From Cinnamomum chago (Eukaryota; Streptophyta; Magnoliopsida; Laurales; Lauraceae): a stretch of DNA of 64,000 bases. Under the pieces are notes generated by a model. It worked only from the letters and a program-made list of their open reading frames with translations, made no database searches and was not told the origin of the DNA. Position 1 is the stretch's first letter; the number at the start of each line of letters is the position of its first letter. This document shows, piece after piece, positions 10,195-24,100 of the stretch. The position numbers were made by a program, and so were the translations under genes. The stretch is taken from contig CP142452.1 of NCBI GenBank assembly GCA_038049695.1, forward strand, positions 79,844,501 to 79,908,500. Reading direction: 5' to 3'.

Positions 10195-13100
10195 GTGTCT
10201 GAGCTATATAACTACAGCTGTTGGGACAGATCCTGCGCATTTTGACCTCTCTTTGGCACGAAAGAAATTACTTCCTAGTGGGCATGTCAACATTGGTGAA
10301 TGGCTAGTCTTGAACACACAAGATCTAGTTGCTCTTGCTTATCAGGTCCTGAACGTGGATAGTCATTTAATTACTTATGTCTATCTTGATAATTCTCAGG
10401 TTTTGCTCACGATGTTTTATGAATCTTGTTTGTAATAGATAAGCACCAGTCAGTTTGAGAACCTGCAGTCAATAGGTGTGGGACTTTTAACTACCATTAT
10501 GGACAAGGTAAAATTGTGAAATACCAGAGAGTTTGTGGTACATGAACTATTGCAACCTTGTAAAAAGTTATTCTCTTTTGTATTTCTGTTATGTGATACA
10601 GTTTCAAGCAGTTTGTGTGATATCCTCAACCAAGCCAACAATATATATTACACACATTACTTTAGTATATTGTATCTTTACCAGCGTGTAGGACACAGAA
10701 TTATAGCCTTTTCTTCTTCTTCTTTTTTTTTAGAAATTACATCTGGCAAATAATTGCACCCATTTATTGTTTTATACTGCTTTTTATCTTTTTGTTTCCC
10801 ACATAATGTGTATTCAGGGTATGCGCCTTTTCAGTTGAACTCAAGGATGCTAAGACAGCAGCGACAAATATGCCTTTTCCATTAGACAACAGAGACAAAT
10901 TCCCCTCTACATTTTAGCAAATGGTTTTGTCTTTATTCATGTGTTAACTTTAATATTTCTTATATTTTTATGCCAACATATAATAGGTTGGATAAGACTG
11001 ATGATGGTGACTTTCTGTTTTTCTTAAGTTCCTTCTTTTATTGGTAATGAATTTTTTTTATTTTTTTATAATAATGAAAAAAAAAACTATTGAGAAAGAA
11101 AGGGTGGCACAAGAGCACTATCGATGCCACAAGCAAGAAAACCCAAACAAAACTAAATCAGAGAACCTCATTTAACCAAGGAATCTGCCACCTCATTTAC
11201 TTACTTACATGAAGAAAAAAAACAACATTTATAGAGGAAGCCAGTGCTCTGATCTCATTTAAGATAAATTGGCACTTCCACAGGACCCTGCTATTTGAAA
11301 TGAACCATCTGTTAGCATTATGAGTTGCTTTCAACAATGAGATTGTCGGGGAAAGATTCTTTGAAAAATTTCAATGTCTTCATAAATCTTCATATCTCAG
11401 ATTTATTAGACTCCTTCACTCCAATCAGGGATGAGAAAGCCACAATACATTCGCCTCGCATTACAAAGGATGCCCCTGATCCCTGATGGCCCTGGTCTGC
11501 ATTGTGCAGCTTTATCAACATCAAACTTCAGATATTGGGAATAGGGTCCGGATATGAAGCCACTTGACCTTTCTCATTGCATAACACATGCATGTCTCCC
11601 TGTTGTGCATAATATCTGGAAGCTTTAGACATTCACAAACCCTACTCACTAGCGCTTCCCTGCTCAATGGAGCCCATTTACCCATTCTAACTTTTCCAAG
11701 TAGAATGCATTCTCCGCTCGTCTTTCCATAGAGTTGAAAATCTGATCATTTCTTCATTTCTAAATGGACCAAAGACAACAAAAAGAGAGTCGTCTGCAAC
11801 TTCAAGTTGCAACTGAAGAAAGGACCTGTCAATGTCATCCTAGCACTAGGCCTCCCCAGTTTGTTCTGGCTGGCCCCAAGAGATACTGAAAAGCTTGAGT
11901 TAATTATTCCAAATAACATACGGGAACTTGCAGTGAGGGAAAAGGTGTGGAATTGACTCCCTATCCTTGCATAGCGGGCATACGTCTGACGTAGAATCTA
12001 AGTCTAAACCCCTCCTTGGAATGTGAACTGTGGATACTCTACCCACTGTCACCAACCAGCAAAATGGCTCCACCTTTGCAGGTGGCATACCTGTGCACAC
12101 CTGAGCCCAATGGAAAGAGAAGATGGAGAACAAGGAGCCATGACCTCAAGGAAATATTTCAAAAAAAACTTCTGGAAGGGACGGCTTCCCATCCAAACTT
12201 CATGCCTGAGGTTTGCCACAGTGATCAGCTACAACCAAGGCTGGAAATGGTCGAGTCTTATCATTGCATGAGCAGATAAAATTTCTATAATTATTAGTAT
12301 TAATTCTATATATTTTTACACATCACTTGGGCACATGGGTATTTTGGGTCAGTGTGACCCAACTAGACTTGAACCTGAACATGGATCTCATCCAAAATGA
12401 GGGTCCTTACCTGGATTTTTCGAGTTTGGTCTTTCTGGTAAGTGGGTACTCAGAAGTCCATTGACATTCTTACCCGCGGCAAATACCCATCTCAAAGCAT
12501 CTAAGGTTCCAATTCAACTCTGTTGCCTATTCCCTGTTTATTGAACTTAATTGGATTATACTGTTTGCAAATTGTTAATGATTAACAAATCATTAGATGA
12601 AATCATGTTGGCAAAGCATTAGTTATTGAAGCTGTGTTTTGTGACATTTAAGACAGAATTTAGTTGTGGGGAATTTTTAGGTGATTCTGTTTTGTCTGCT
12701 TTTCCTTTTATTTTCTTTTGAATCTCATTTTGTATTTTCATCCTTCGTTGGATGATATGTTGCTTATTCTTCTTATCCATTGTACTTTTGTCTCAGTTTG
12801 GAAATGTGCCTGACCCAGAGCTTCCTGGACATCTTCTGATGGAACAGTATCAGGTTCATCTCAGTATTACTTTGCAATTAAGTTCTGGGTCAAATTTGCA
12901 TCATACAGATCCGACACATCCTATTTTTTTTCAAAAGGCTTGCTTTTCTTTATTGAAAAAACCAAGAGAGATACTACAAACTGCACCAAGAAAATGCTGG
13001 AGCCAGAAACACAAATAAAATATGCCACTGAAGGCCATATAAAGATAACACGAGTGAACGCTTCTCCTGCTGGGCAGTCCACCTCAGGCACAAGAAACAT

Positions 13101-16100
13101 GTTCCCAATATCACTAAGGCATTTCATTTTTGGTCTTTACGATAGTTTATCTTTGAAGAGATGGCTCTTGACACTGGAAGTCTCTTTCTTTTTTTTTTTT
13201 TTTTTCCTATTTGCATTGGACTCATGGCCTTCATTGATGCCCTTTTTTACTAATATAAACATGCAATAAACTTCAGGCTCAACTTGTTTCTGCCGTTCGA
13301 ACTGCATTAGCCACATTTTCCAGCCCTCTTCTTCTGGAAGCAGGCCTACATCTAGCTACTAAGGTTCAAAATCCTAAGCTTTACTAGTTTCAGGTTTCTA
13401 TTTTTTCCAATTGGAAGGCATTCACTAATCCTTGAAACTGCAGATTTTAACAAGCAGCATTACTAGGGGGGATCGAATTGCATTGCAGCGCATGTTCTCT
13501 TTGATTTCTCGGCCACTGAATGACTTTAAGGACATATACTATCCATCTTTTGCAGAATGGGTAACTTGCAAGGTATTAGCTTTTGCATTCCCACTCTGCT
13601 CAAATTTAAATGTTGGATTCAGGACAGCATGTCTAGTCACACAGAATTATCAATTTTGGGCTTTTCATAAACAAGAAAATTATGCTAACGCTATATAACA
13701 TTTTGATAGATCAAGATAAGACTTCTAGAAGCCCATGCTTCTGTCAAATGTTATGCTTACAGTTTCCTGAGGGAGCAGCAGAATGAAATTCCTGATGAAT
13801 ATGAATCTTTGATACCAATGATTTCAGAGAGTTCCACTATTTTGGGGAAATACTGGATCAGGGTTTTGAGTGACTATAGTCATTTATGCTTTGGCTTACA
13901 GTCTAAGAGTAATGTAAGTTTCATTTCTCTAGGAATTTATTTACGGTTTCATGATGACCTACTATTTATGGTTATTTTCTTTTGCATACAGTACAAACCA
14001 TTTCTTGATGGGATTCAATCATCATTGGTTTCATCAAAGGTACAACCATACCTAGATGAAGCATGGCCAATTATTCTTCATGCCGTTGCACTGGATGCAC
14101 TACCTGTGAAGGTTGATGTGGATGGATCTTCAAAACTAAGTACCAAAGATTTATCCAGAAGTAACTTTATATCTGGATACAGCATGGTCAGATTGGAACT
14201 CAGAGAATTTCATTTTGTTTGGGGATTCTCTCTATTTATTCTATTTCAGGCACAGCAGCCAGTAGTGGGTAAACAAGTGATACCACTTCTTGGTTCTGGT
14301 AAAATAAATACCAGTGGAGATTCATTAGTTGAAGAGCCAAGATTTCCTGGTTTGAGGTTATATGAAACTTCCCTGCTGGTGTTTCGGTCACTCTTAGTGG
14401 AAAATTTCTTTATCTTGGAATTCATCACAGTAGATCTTTGCAGAGAACTTCTACAGGTGAGATGAATTTCTTAATACAGAGGATTTGGGTTTTCTTGCTG
14501 TAACTGGTAATTTGTCTTATAAGGAGATTATAATATCTGTGTATTCAATTATCATTCGAAAAAATATTGGTCTAGTCCATTTGAATTTGTGATCTGGTAC
14601 ACTGACAAATGGAGTTTGTTTACTATATAGTAAACAACGAAAAACTAATATTATAATAATCATTCAAGGTGAAATACATATTAAATTTTTCCTGCCAATA
14701 CTCTTACCTTATCTGCCCTGATAACTGCTGCTCTGCATATGTTCATGGGATATTCTCTCTTTTCATGCAAGTGTAAGAAGCAAGGAAGCATTTTGAAATA
14801 TTCCACTCAGGCTGAGTACCATGTCGTGTCTTCTGCTTGCTCTGAAATCCAATGGTGGCCTTCTCTCCAACTTTGGGATCCCCCTAACCAAGGATCAAAA
14901 TAGCGGTTGCGGCAGGTGTAGCGGTCAGTGGCCAAAACGCTAAGTAGTGGGCGATACGTAGCGGTTGCGGTGATACGTAGCGGTGTAGCGTTGTGAATTT
15001 CTTAAATGGCCTAAGTTTTTTGAATTTTGTATGGTAACCAAGATTGTGTATTTTTAGTGATTTGAAACCATATAAGAGCATAGACAACTTTAAGAAAGGA
15101 TATTGAGGGGAAGAAATAGCAAAAATAGTATTTAAAACTAAAATTACTTGGCAATACTAGGTTTTAGACCGTAGCGCCGCTATTTTGAAAATAGCGTAGT
15201 GGCCTCAACCGCTACGGCCGATGTAGCGTAGCGCCCGCTATTTTGAACCATGCCCCTAACCATTGCTAGTGCTTTATACTAACAATACCAATGCCATCCA
15301 AATAGTCTCCAATCCAATATTCCATGATCGCATTAAACACATTGAGGTTGATTGTTATGCATTCGAGATGAATACAAATAGAAGACTATTACTTTTATCG
15401 CGTGTCCTGTGCAACTTATATTGTATTTACCAAAGAAATGATCACATCAGTTCCTCGTGTGCAAATTGATGTGATTCTGTCTTACATCAATTGAGGGGAG
15501 CGTGGAAGATATATAGTCCTGCACAGTATAATATGGAGAAAAGGAACTACATGTGTTCAATAAACTTCAAGTGCACCATACTTTTTGCTAAGATAGTAGG
15601 AAGCTAATTAAGGCTTGTGATTAGATTTTAATGAGGCAGTGAATGATTATGATTACTAATTAGCCCTAGTTCAGGTGTTTTTGTTTATAAATTCAGCTAT
15701 CCCTCACTATGATAAGACAGGCAGTTTGGCCAATTTCAGTTTTCATAATTGTGTTCTTGACTTTGACAAAAACATTGATTTCTGCTTGGCCAAAATATCC
15801 ATAAATCTTGTCAATTGAACACCTACCAGTTCCTTTACTCATTGACCTCTAATATTGGCTCTGACCCTATGATTTTTAATATCAGTCTTTCAGCCGTGCA
15901 ATGTTGGTGGAGCCCACTTGATTGATTCAGCAGAAAAAAACTAGGATATGAAGGAGAAGACAAAGGTAAAGATGGTGAAGAATGGAGGAGAAAAACCCTA
16001 ACCACAGGTAAAATTGATGTGGAAGAAGGTGAAGAGTGGAGAAGAGGGAGACAGAAACCTTCGCCCTAAACTTTCTCTGGAGTAAAATGTGCAGTTGAAA

Positions 16101-19100
16101 CTCGTTACTCTGCAACTGGAAGGGTCCTTTTCTATTATGAGGAGAAAATAATTGGAATTAAAATAATACCCCTGAACTAATGTGACATGACAGAAGTATT
16201 CTATTGAGTCATAAAATCAAAATCCTTATTTGTCAATTCATGGATGGGTGGAATCAGAAATCTTACTTTAATCAGTGGCTGAGTTTTTCTCTAAGCACCC
16301 CCCAACCCACCCCACCACCCCTGATTTCAAGAGAAAAAAAATAAAATTCCTCTCCCCTTTCACTCACATGCAACATGTTTTAAAGTTGCCCTATTTTGAT
16401 CTGCATCAGAATATCAGATAACACCCTAATTATTGGTTTTTCATTTCATCATCATTCTCAAAATTATTGTCAATTGCTTTAAATGCCTGCTGTTAGGAAA
16501 ATTTATGTAATTGTGTTTTTATTAAATAATAAATAATTAATTATTTTCATAATTCTCATTTATTAATATAATGATTCACGATTTTTTGTGAATGTAGGTT
16601 CTTCTATACTTTGATCCTGTCATTATTTCATGTCACAAACATGTGATGCATGCACTTTCACAGGTATAGTGCACCCTTTGAAATATAACTCATGTTGATA
16701 TAAAATACTTGTAATTTTTTGCATCTATATTGCTAACAAATTTTCCTACATTTTTTTCTCCATTAACTGTGATTCCTAATAAAATAATTGCATCCTAAGA
16801 GCTTCAGCTTCCCAACTCTCTAGTGCGGTAGCACCAGCAATTTAGCATCCAATTACCAACATTAAAATCAGCAACCCCTGTTGCTCCAACTGCAGCAGCC
16901 AAAATAGTGGAGAATCTGTAGTTGCAAATACTACCTTGTGGCAACCTAAATGCTTGTTCATATCCTGCAGAACCTAGCATTCAACTTAAACCCACATTTT
17001 TTGGTATAGTACCTGAGCAGTATAACACAATCCTTCCATTATCTTGAGTGGTTAAGCCACATTATACCGCCTTGAAATGGAGAAAATAGCCGCATATTGA
17101 CTCAAACAACCTTCCATTTACCTCCGACCAGAAAATTTTCAGGCTGACCTTCACAATTGGCATCTCAAAGGTGTCAATCAGTGGATACATTGTCAAAATC
17201 AATAAATACTTCATTGTATTGTGATAGTTACTGCAAGATTCAGTATATATATCTCTGTTTCACACTGTTCAAGACAAGTGTTTTAGCTTCCTCTGTTTCA
17301 TGTTCCATATTTAATCTTTTCTCATCATATAATTTTCCTTTTTTACCCTTCACTTAATGCTCATGTAATTTGTCATTAGTATTATGATAACAAAATATAC
17401 AACCCATTAACATGACCCTCATTTTCCCTAAGCCCTTGTTTCCACAGCATTATATTAGAGCAGGCCCTTGACTGATCTAGAGTTTCTCCTCCTCTGTCCT
17501 CTCTCTCTCTCTCTCTCATTCATATACTTGTTGTATTCTCTTCTTTGCTTCATTTTTCATTCTTCTTTATTTTCTACCTTTTCTTTCTTTTATCTCTTTT
17601 CCTGCCTTGCACACATCAGGACTGTTCGTTGACATTGCCTAGGACTGACAGCAACCTTGATGTCAGCCAAGACCTGTACTGTAAGTGCACAGGAATGTTC
17701 AATCGAGTTCAACCAGACTCTGCAGTCAATCATGGAGTTTTGAGGACTTTATTTGATGAATATACAATTCAAAAGGGGAAGAAAATCAATGCTGGTTGAT
17801 GAACATTCATACTGCAGAAGAAATTTAAAACAAGATTGTTGCTGTTTCCATTTCAAAATAAAAAGATTTTGGTTGATCTGGGATTGGTAGAAATAGGTGT
17901 GTTAAAGGTTGAAGGGACTTAGACGACGTCATAATTGCATGCAGTGGTGGTGGTTGTGACTTAGGAACAGACAGCACAGTATTTATAGATCCTGTGTTTG
18001 ATCAAGCCTTGCATTATTTGGATCATTTGGTCAGTCAAAGGGGCTTTTGATCCATCTCAAGATTTATCTGGTGTCTAAAAACCTCAAATCTTGCAAAACT
18101 TGTAAAACAGCTGTCATAGATCTCGAAAAAGAGACATACCACTGGCTTGTCCAATACACCTAAATTAACTGCTGGGTTTTTGTTTTAAAGGTCTGTTTGG
18201 ATTGCATCATAGGATAACTGCACTTTTTCTTTTTTTTCTTTTTTTTTTTTCTAGTTATAAAATTGGATTTTGTCTGCAGGAATGAAATGGAGAAAGTTGA
18301 ATTTAGATTGAATAAGTTTTGAAAAGTTCCTCTTCTGTGATCTACAGAAAGGCGCACCCTAATTGCTTCTATTTTAACAGATTGTGCAGATATGTCCTGA
18401 TGAATATTTTAAAAAAGAAGATTTCGCATTTGCGACGATGGAACTTTGTGTTAAGTGTCTTTACGAAATTATTCAGAGGTAGTTGATCTGTTAGATCAAG
18501 TTGCATTCCTTTCCATTTACCATGATTTCAAAGCTTCATAAAGGTGTTGGCCTATGTTAATTTTTTTGCAATTTTTGTGCCGTAATGTTTAACCTTGACC
18601 TATGGTCTTATTTTCTGTTGTAGTACTGATCCAGTTTCAAAAGAAAAACAAAGTTTCAGAGATCTTATTTCTGCATTGTTTGTTACGGCTGAGACAATTG
18701 CACGCCGTTTGAATCCTGAGGTGAATGAGAAATATAATATTCAAAAACTTATGATGTATCTGATAGCTTTACCAACTTCTTGTGCTCTCAAAAAAATTTA
18801 AATCAGTTTCTACAATGTTTACCTTATGTATTAGTATGCAATAGGGAACAACGTCTATTTTCTTTCCAACTCTTTTTAATGTCTCAAATGTCAGTTTACA
18901 TCATTTAAATTAGATGGCATATCTTGAAATGCAGAAGCAATTGAAGTTGATACTGGCATTTCTATCGATCTGTTGCATGTGCTTTAAAGAGGCCTCAACT
19001 GTTCCATGGTTGTCAACAGTAACTGCATTTGCCCAGAATATTGTGCCTTTATTGAAGGAATACTTTAGAGGTAAACATCTTTATTTATAGCACATGCTTT

Positions 19101-21140
19101 CTAAACTTACTTGTACAAGGCCTTTTCTTCACTAATCAATAATAATAAACCTTCTGGTGCATCTACCTGAGCATCCATTTCCCCCTTTTTTTATCTGTTA
19201 CATTTCTTTTACTGAGAAATATCATGCCTTCTGAATGTAGAACATTTTTTCCTTTAGAATTATAGTTAGAATAACATTTTTTGTGAAGGGTATCCATCTC
19301 AATGCATATGGTTGCTAAAGAGAAAAGAACTGCAATAATTCAAAGAAACAAAGAAACTACGAATCGTCCCCTTCACACTATGAAAAAGTATACGCTAAAG
19401 GAGAATGTTCTCCTAAGAGCAATTGCATGTGCAGTCCAGCTCTATGGGGCCTACTGTTGTAACCTTGATATACATTGTTACACCGTTCGCTATCAGCTTG
19501 AGCTTTTAGAGGAAGTGGTTGTCAGCATAGTATCAGATCGGGAGGTCGAGTGTTAGAATCCCAGGGCTGTTGTGCCTTGTATTATCCCGCGGAGTGTGTG
19601 ATTACCGTGCTGAGCACCTATATTCTCCCATGGAGGGTGTAATTCCATGAAGGAGCCTGCACGTGCGGTGGGGTGTTGCAACCTTGATATACATTGTTAC
19701 ACCATTCCCTATCAGCTTAAGCTTTTAAAGTAAGTGGTTGTCAACACCTACATGCGCCCACCTTTGATCATTGCAGCCCCTTTGATAATCTTATCATTCC
19801 ATGTTTTGGCATCGGGACTAATTTTGGACTTGTTGAACCTTCACTCACCATTGGATTAATTTTGCCAAAAAATCTACAGTTAAGATGCCATTAAACTTTG
19901 ACTAGGATAATCTGGTGGGGTTGATTTTTTTTTATCCCCCTTTTCTATAAGGAGACCTTTCCATGTGCCTTCCTCCTATTATTAGACATTCATCTAAGTG
20001 GGCCCTATGAGCTGGACTTCATATAAGCAATATGCAGTCTATCTCAAACACACCACCACCACCATGGTCATGAAAGCTTGCTTAACAGTAATCTAGATGG
20101 GACTAGAGCCTGTGCAACAATGGAAGGTGCTCAGTATTGCAACCTTTAGGTTGTGGGTTTGAGTCAGGTTACCGATTAAAAAAAATTAACTGGAAATTTT
20201 TTTTTAATGAAGTAAAGTGGGCTGGGTAAAGGAGACTAACACTGAGATCAGTAACAGTTCCTCATTTAAAGTTTAAACTGAGAAGGTTTTTGTGCGACTC
20301 ACATTAATGCATGCCAATCGTGGGGGAAGATGGTGATGGGTATTGGATACGCCTACATGTGGATTAGGGATAGACCAGAAATTGACCCAATCGGATCATC
20401 CTAACCCTGGATTTAGAAGCCTTAAAATTCCTGCCCATAGACCAATAAAAAAGGTAAGCCAATTGGATCATCATAACCATAAACAGCCACGAAATCCAAT
20501 TTAAGCCCGGTACAAACTATTCTCACCTTTAGATCTAAAATCAAGTTCTGGCTGTTGATTTTTGGAAGGCCCATATCTCGATCACAATAGATGGTTAGAT
20601 CTAAAAGTCCATGCCCCCTACACCCTCCTCTCCCCCAAGGAAAAGAGTGAACTTGCACTAATCTGTTTGTAATGACCTCAACACCCAAGTGGGCCCCAAA
20701 AATGCAATATATATATATATATATATATATATCCAATGCCAACAACTTAAATGTGAGGGCTTCCACTCCTATCTCTCTTATAAGGTGAGAGATGCTCTCG
20801 TAGGAGCATCTCCCATATATATATATATCACCTTACTATGAGAGATATGGGTGGGGGCCCTCACATCAATATCCAATACCAACAACTTAAATGTGAGGGC
20901 CCCCACCCTATCTCTCGTAGTAAGGTGAGAGATATCTCTCATAGGAGCATCTCCCTATATATATATATATGAGGAATGTTCATATGCATCTATCCCTCAC
21001 CAAAGGGTGAGGGATGCTTCCATAAATGAGGGGTTTCAAGTACACCCTATGTACTTGAAATTCCCTTTTTGTACTTGAAACCCCCCATTTATGGAAGCAT
21101 CCCTCACCTTATGGTGAGGGATAGATGCATATGAACATTC

Positions 21141-21180
<40 letters not shown>

Positions 21181-24100
21181 AAATCCTCAAGTGGGCACCC
21201 TCCTTTTATTAGGATGCAGGACATTCACAAACCCAGATTTGACACTCTTTTGATGGTTGCTCATTGTTGGGTTAAAGTCAAATAAGATGATAGCTTCTAA
21301 AACCATTAAACTTGAGGGCCATAGATCAAAGATCAAAGCGATATGATGATCTATTGGGGTTGATATTTTCTATACCTCCAGGTCTCTATTAGATCTTTAA
21401 AACTCCCACTCATCTCCCCAATTATTGGCATGGCCCTAGGTGGGCCCCACACGGCGGTGCTCAAGGATGGTGGTTGATATATATGGTTTGATCCCCCAAG
21501 TGAAAGCACCCAGAGGACAACAACCTGTGTTGCCGTGGATGTGTAAATTATTTTTATAAAGATTTTATTGATCCACTCACAGAAGGCATTTTTATGGATT
21601 TGGCATTGCAGATAAAGCTAGTCTTCATAAAGATGATATGGCCCACTTGGAAATCATTTTGGGAGCTTGGCAAAATGAGACTGTCCTTCTGTCTCAGTAC
21701 TGCATCAAGAGTATTCATGATTTGGAGAACAAAAAGGGAGACTCATGGAAAGTACTGTTGATCAAACTTGCTTTCTATCTTGACGAAACAGTATCCCTTG
21801 CTAGACTAGCTCATGAAGCTCAACCGTGTGGGCAAAACAAAGATGATTACAAGTTCTTTTGTACAATATTCATGCATTGTATCAAATGTTTCCAAATGAC
21901 TCTTTCTGACTCCAATAAACAGGTAATTGCATATATGTCAAAGCTTGTCATATGCTTCCTCAGTCATTCAGCTTGTAATAATCAGGATTACGTGCGAAAA
22001 CTGTCTGAGATATCTCTGCATGAACAGGTTCAAATAATCGGGTTGAATGTGATGAAAAGTGCGATCCAAAGGGAACTTGGCCAAGATCGAAGCATGGATA
22101 ACCATTCTTTTATTCTGTTTTACACTGGAGAGCTCATTGGAGATGTTTTCTCCCTAATTCAAATTATGTTGAAGGTCCTTTTCTTATAATGCTTATGGTA
22201 TAGGCAAATCGGTGTTATCATGAACATCTAATAGTTGTGTTTTCATCTCTTGATGACAGAGACCCATGGACAAGGAAGCGGTCACCATTGCTAGTGAATG
22301 CTTGAGAATACTTGTTCTCCTGCACACCCTGTCGCAGGGAAGTGAAAGTCAGAAAGCTGTTATGAACCTACTTTTGGAAGGCATAATTATGATTTTGTCC
22401 GCATCAACTGAAGGTCACGAACAGGTAAACCCAAAAACAGAACTCCAATTTTGCATCAGCTTTTCATCTCCATCATTATCTCATTTTGTGTTGATCTCAG
22501 GAACTTATTGACGTTAAGAGTGATGCTATGAGGCTGGTTTCTCACCTTGCTCAGATTCCTTCGTCCGCAATTCAGTTTAAAGATATTCTCTTAGCAATGC
22601 CAGCAACACGCAGGCAGCAACTTCAGGTACACCTCTTCAGAAGTCACAATTCACAAATTTATGAGTTTTTTCATCAAGATCACTGTTGTGTGAGAATCAA
22701 GGAACTTGTTGCCTCTGAGCATACCTACTTTCCTTACTCCTTATTTCCTTCATTCATATCATGCTCAGATAATCTGTAGGTAAGATTGTTGTACGGTGAG
22801 ATGTTTCTCATTTGTCTTTCTCATGTGATTTTTATCTGTTTCTATTTTGCCAACTATAGCAGAATCTAATGGCAACCAATTTAATTAAAAGGCACAGTAA
22901 TTTGTAATTGATAAACTGCTGATTATTAATATCCATAAAGGGAGGTTGTCTCCAAATTATCCATCATTAAGGCTGATTTGGTCCTATGTCATGAGCTTTT
23001 GGTTAACTTGTATGCAATTTCTCCAGTGTATTGGGTGGTACAGTGGTTAAATCTTTGAGATTTTGTATTATGTGACATTATGAAGTGACCAGTTTCGCAT
23101 AGGCTTATGTATCAGATGTTATGTAGTGCATTTACCAGTTCGAAGATGCATATGGATTGTTTTAATTCCTGTTATCCATTATATGTTTTTATACCTGTCA
23201 TTGCTTCATATACAATATCGCTGTTTTTATTTGATTTCTTGTTGAGTTCTCCTCATCGAATCCTATACTTTTGTCAATGTCTTCTGTTTAATTACTCATT
23301 TATTGTCACTAAATTACCAAGTTATCCGCCCATGGCTTTCGTGTGGAACAATTTATGGAATTTGTGGATGCTAGATCACTTTTAAACTGCATTCAGCTCT
23401 GATGTCATCTGACTTTGTAATTGGTTGCCTATCAAAAGAATGGAATTATAAAAGATGGCATCGTCGTCCTCTCTTCTAAGTTCTAACTCAGTTGTCTGTC
23501 ACAGGCTTGCTGTGCACTTAAGTGTGCAAGTGTATTATACAGTATTGGAAATTTGCTCAAGTACTGCTCTAACAGAAACACATGTTACACTTTCTTTAAC
23601 TTTGAATGCCTTGTTTGGTTGATCAACCTGTTTAACGATCTCATACCATACCAAACACTTTTATCAGGATATCATCCGAGCCTCGGTTGCTCAAGGTCCA
23701 AATGTAGTGCAAACAATTCCTACCGCTTCGTCTTCAGTCATAAAGCCACCAGTGCAGATCAAGCAAGAGCCTCAAGAAAACTTTTCTGTGCCTGCAGTGA
23801 CACACCCTGACATGGACAGCATAGAGGAAGAAGATGATTGGGATGCATTTCAATCTTTTCCCGCTAGTGATGCTCCAGTTAGTTCACAGGTGGAAGGCAC
23901 TGGTGCTTTTCCTGCTTCAATTGATAATTCTTCCATATCAGAAAGTAATAACGACAGCAAAATTGATTCTCCAATCTCTCCTCATCAGCCTGTTGATGAT
24001 CTCCAAATTGATGTAAAGGATCTCAAGAACCTCTCCGAATATTGTCCTGTGGAGTGTTTGAAAGAATTTGGTGCTGCCCATGGAGAGGAACAGATAACGA

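Noticed and set aside
12925..13130. Possible third L1 LINE 3' end (minus strand)
   Set aside because: Only a TTTATTGAAAAAACC-like 3' motif resembles the other LINE tails; no coding remnant to support it.
13809..14465. Long open frame that could be taken as its own gene
   Set aside because: It reads through an intron between two SWEETIE-type exons (13,710-13,913 and 13,992-14,456); conserved residues and splice sites define the exons better.
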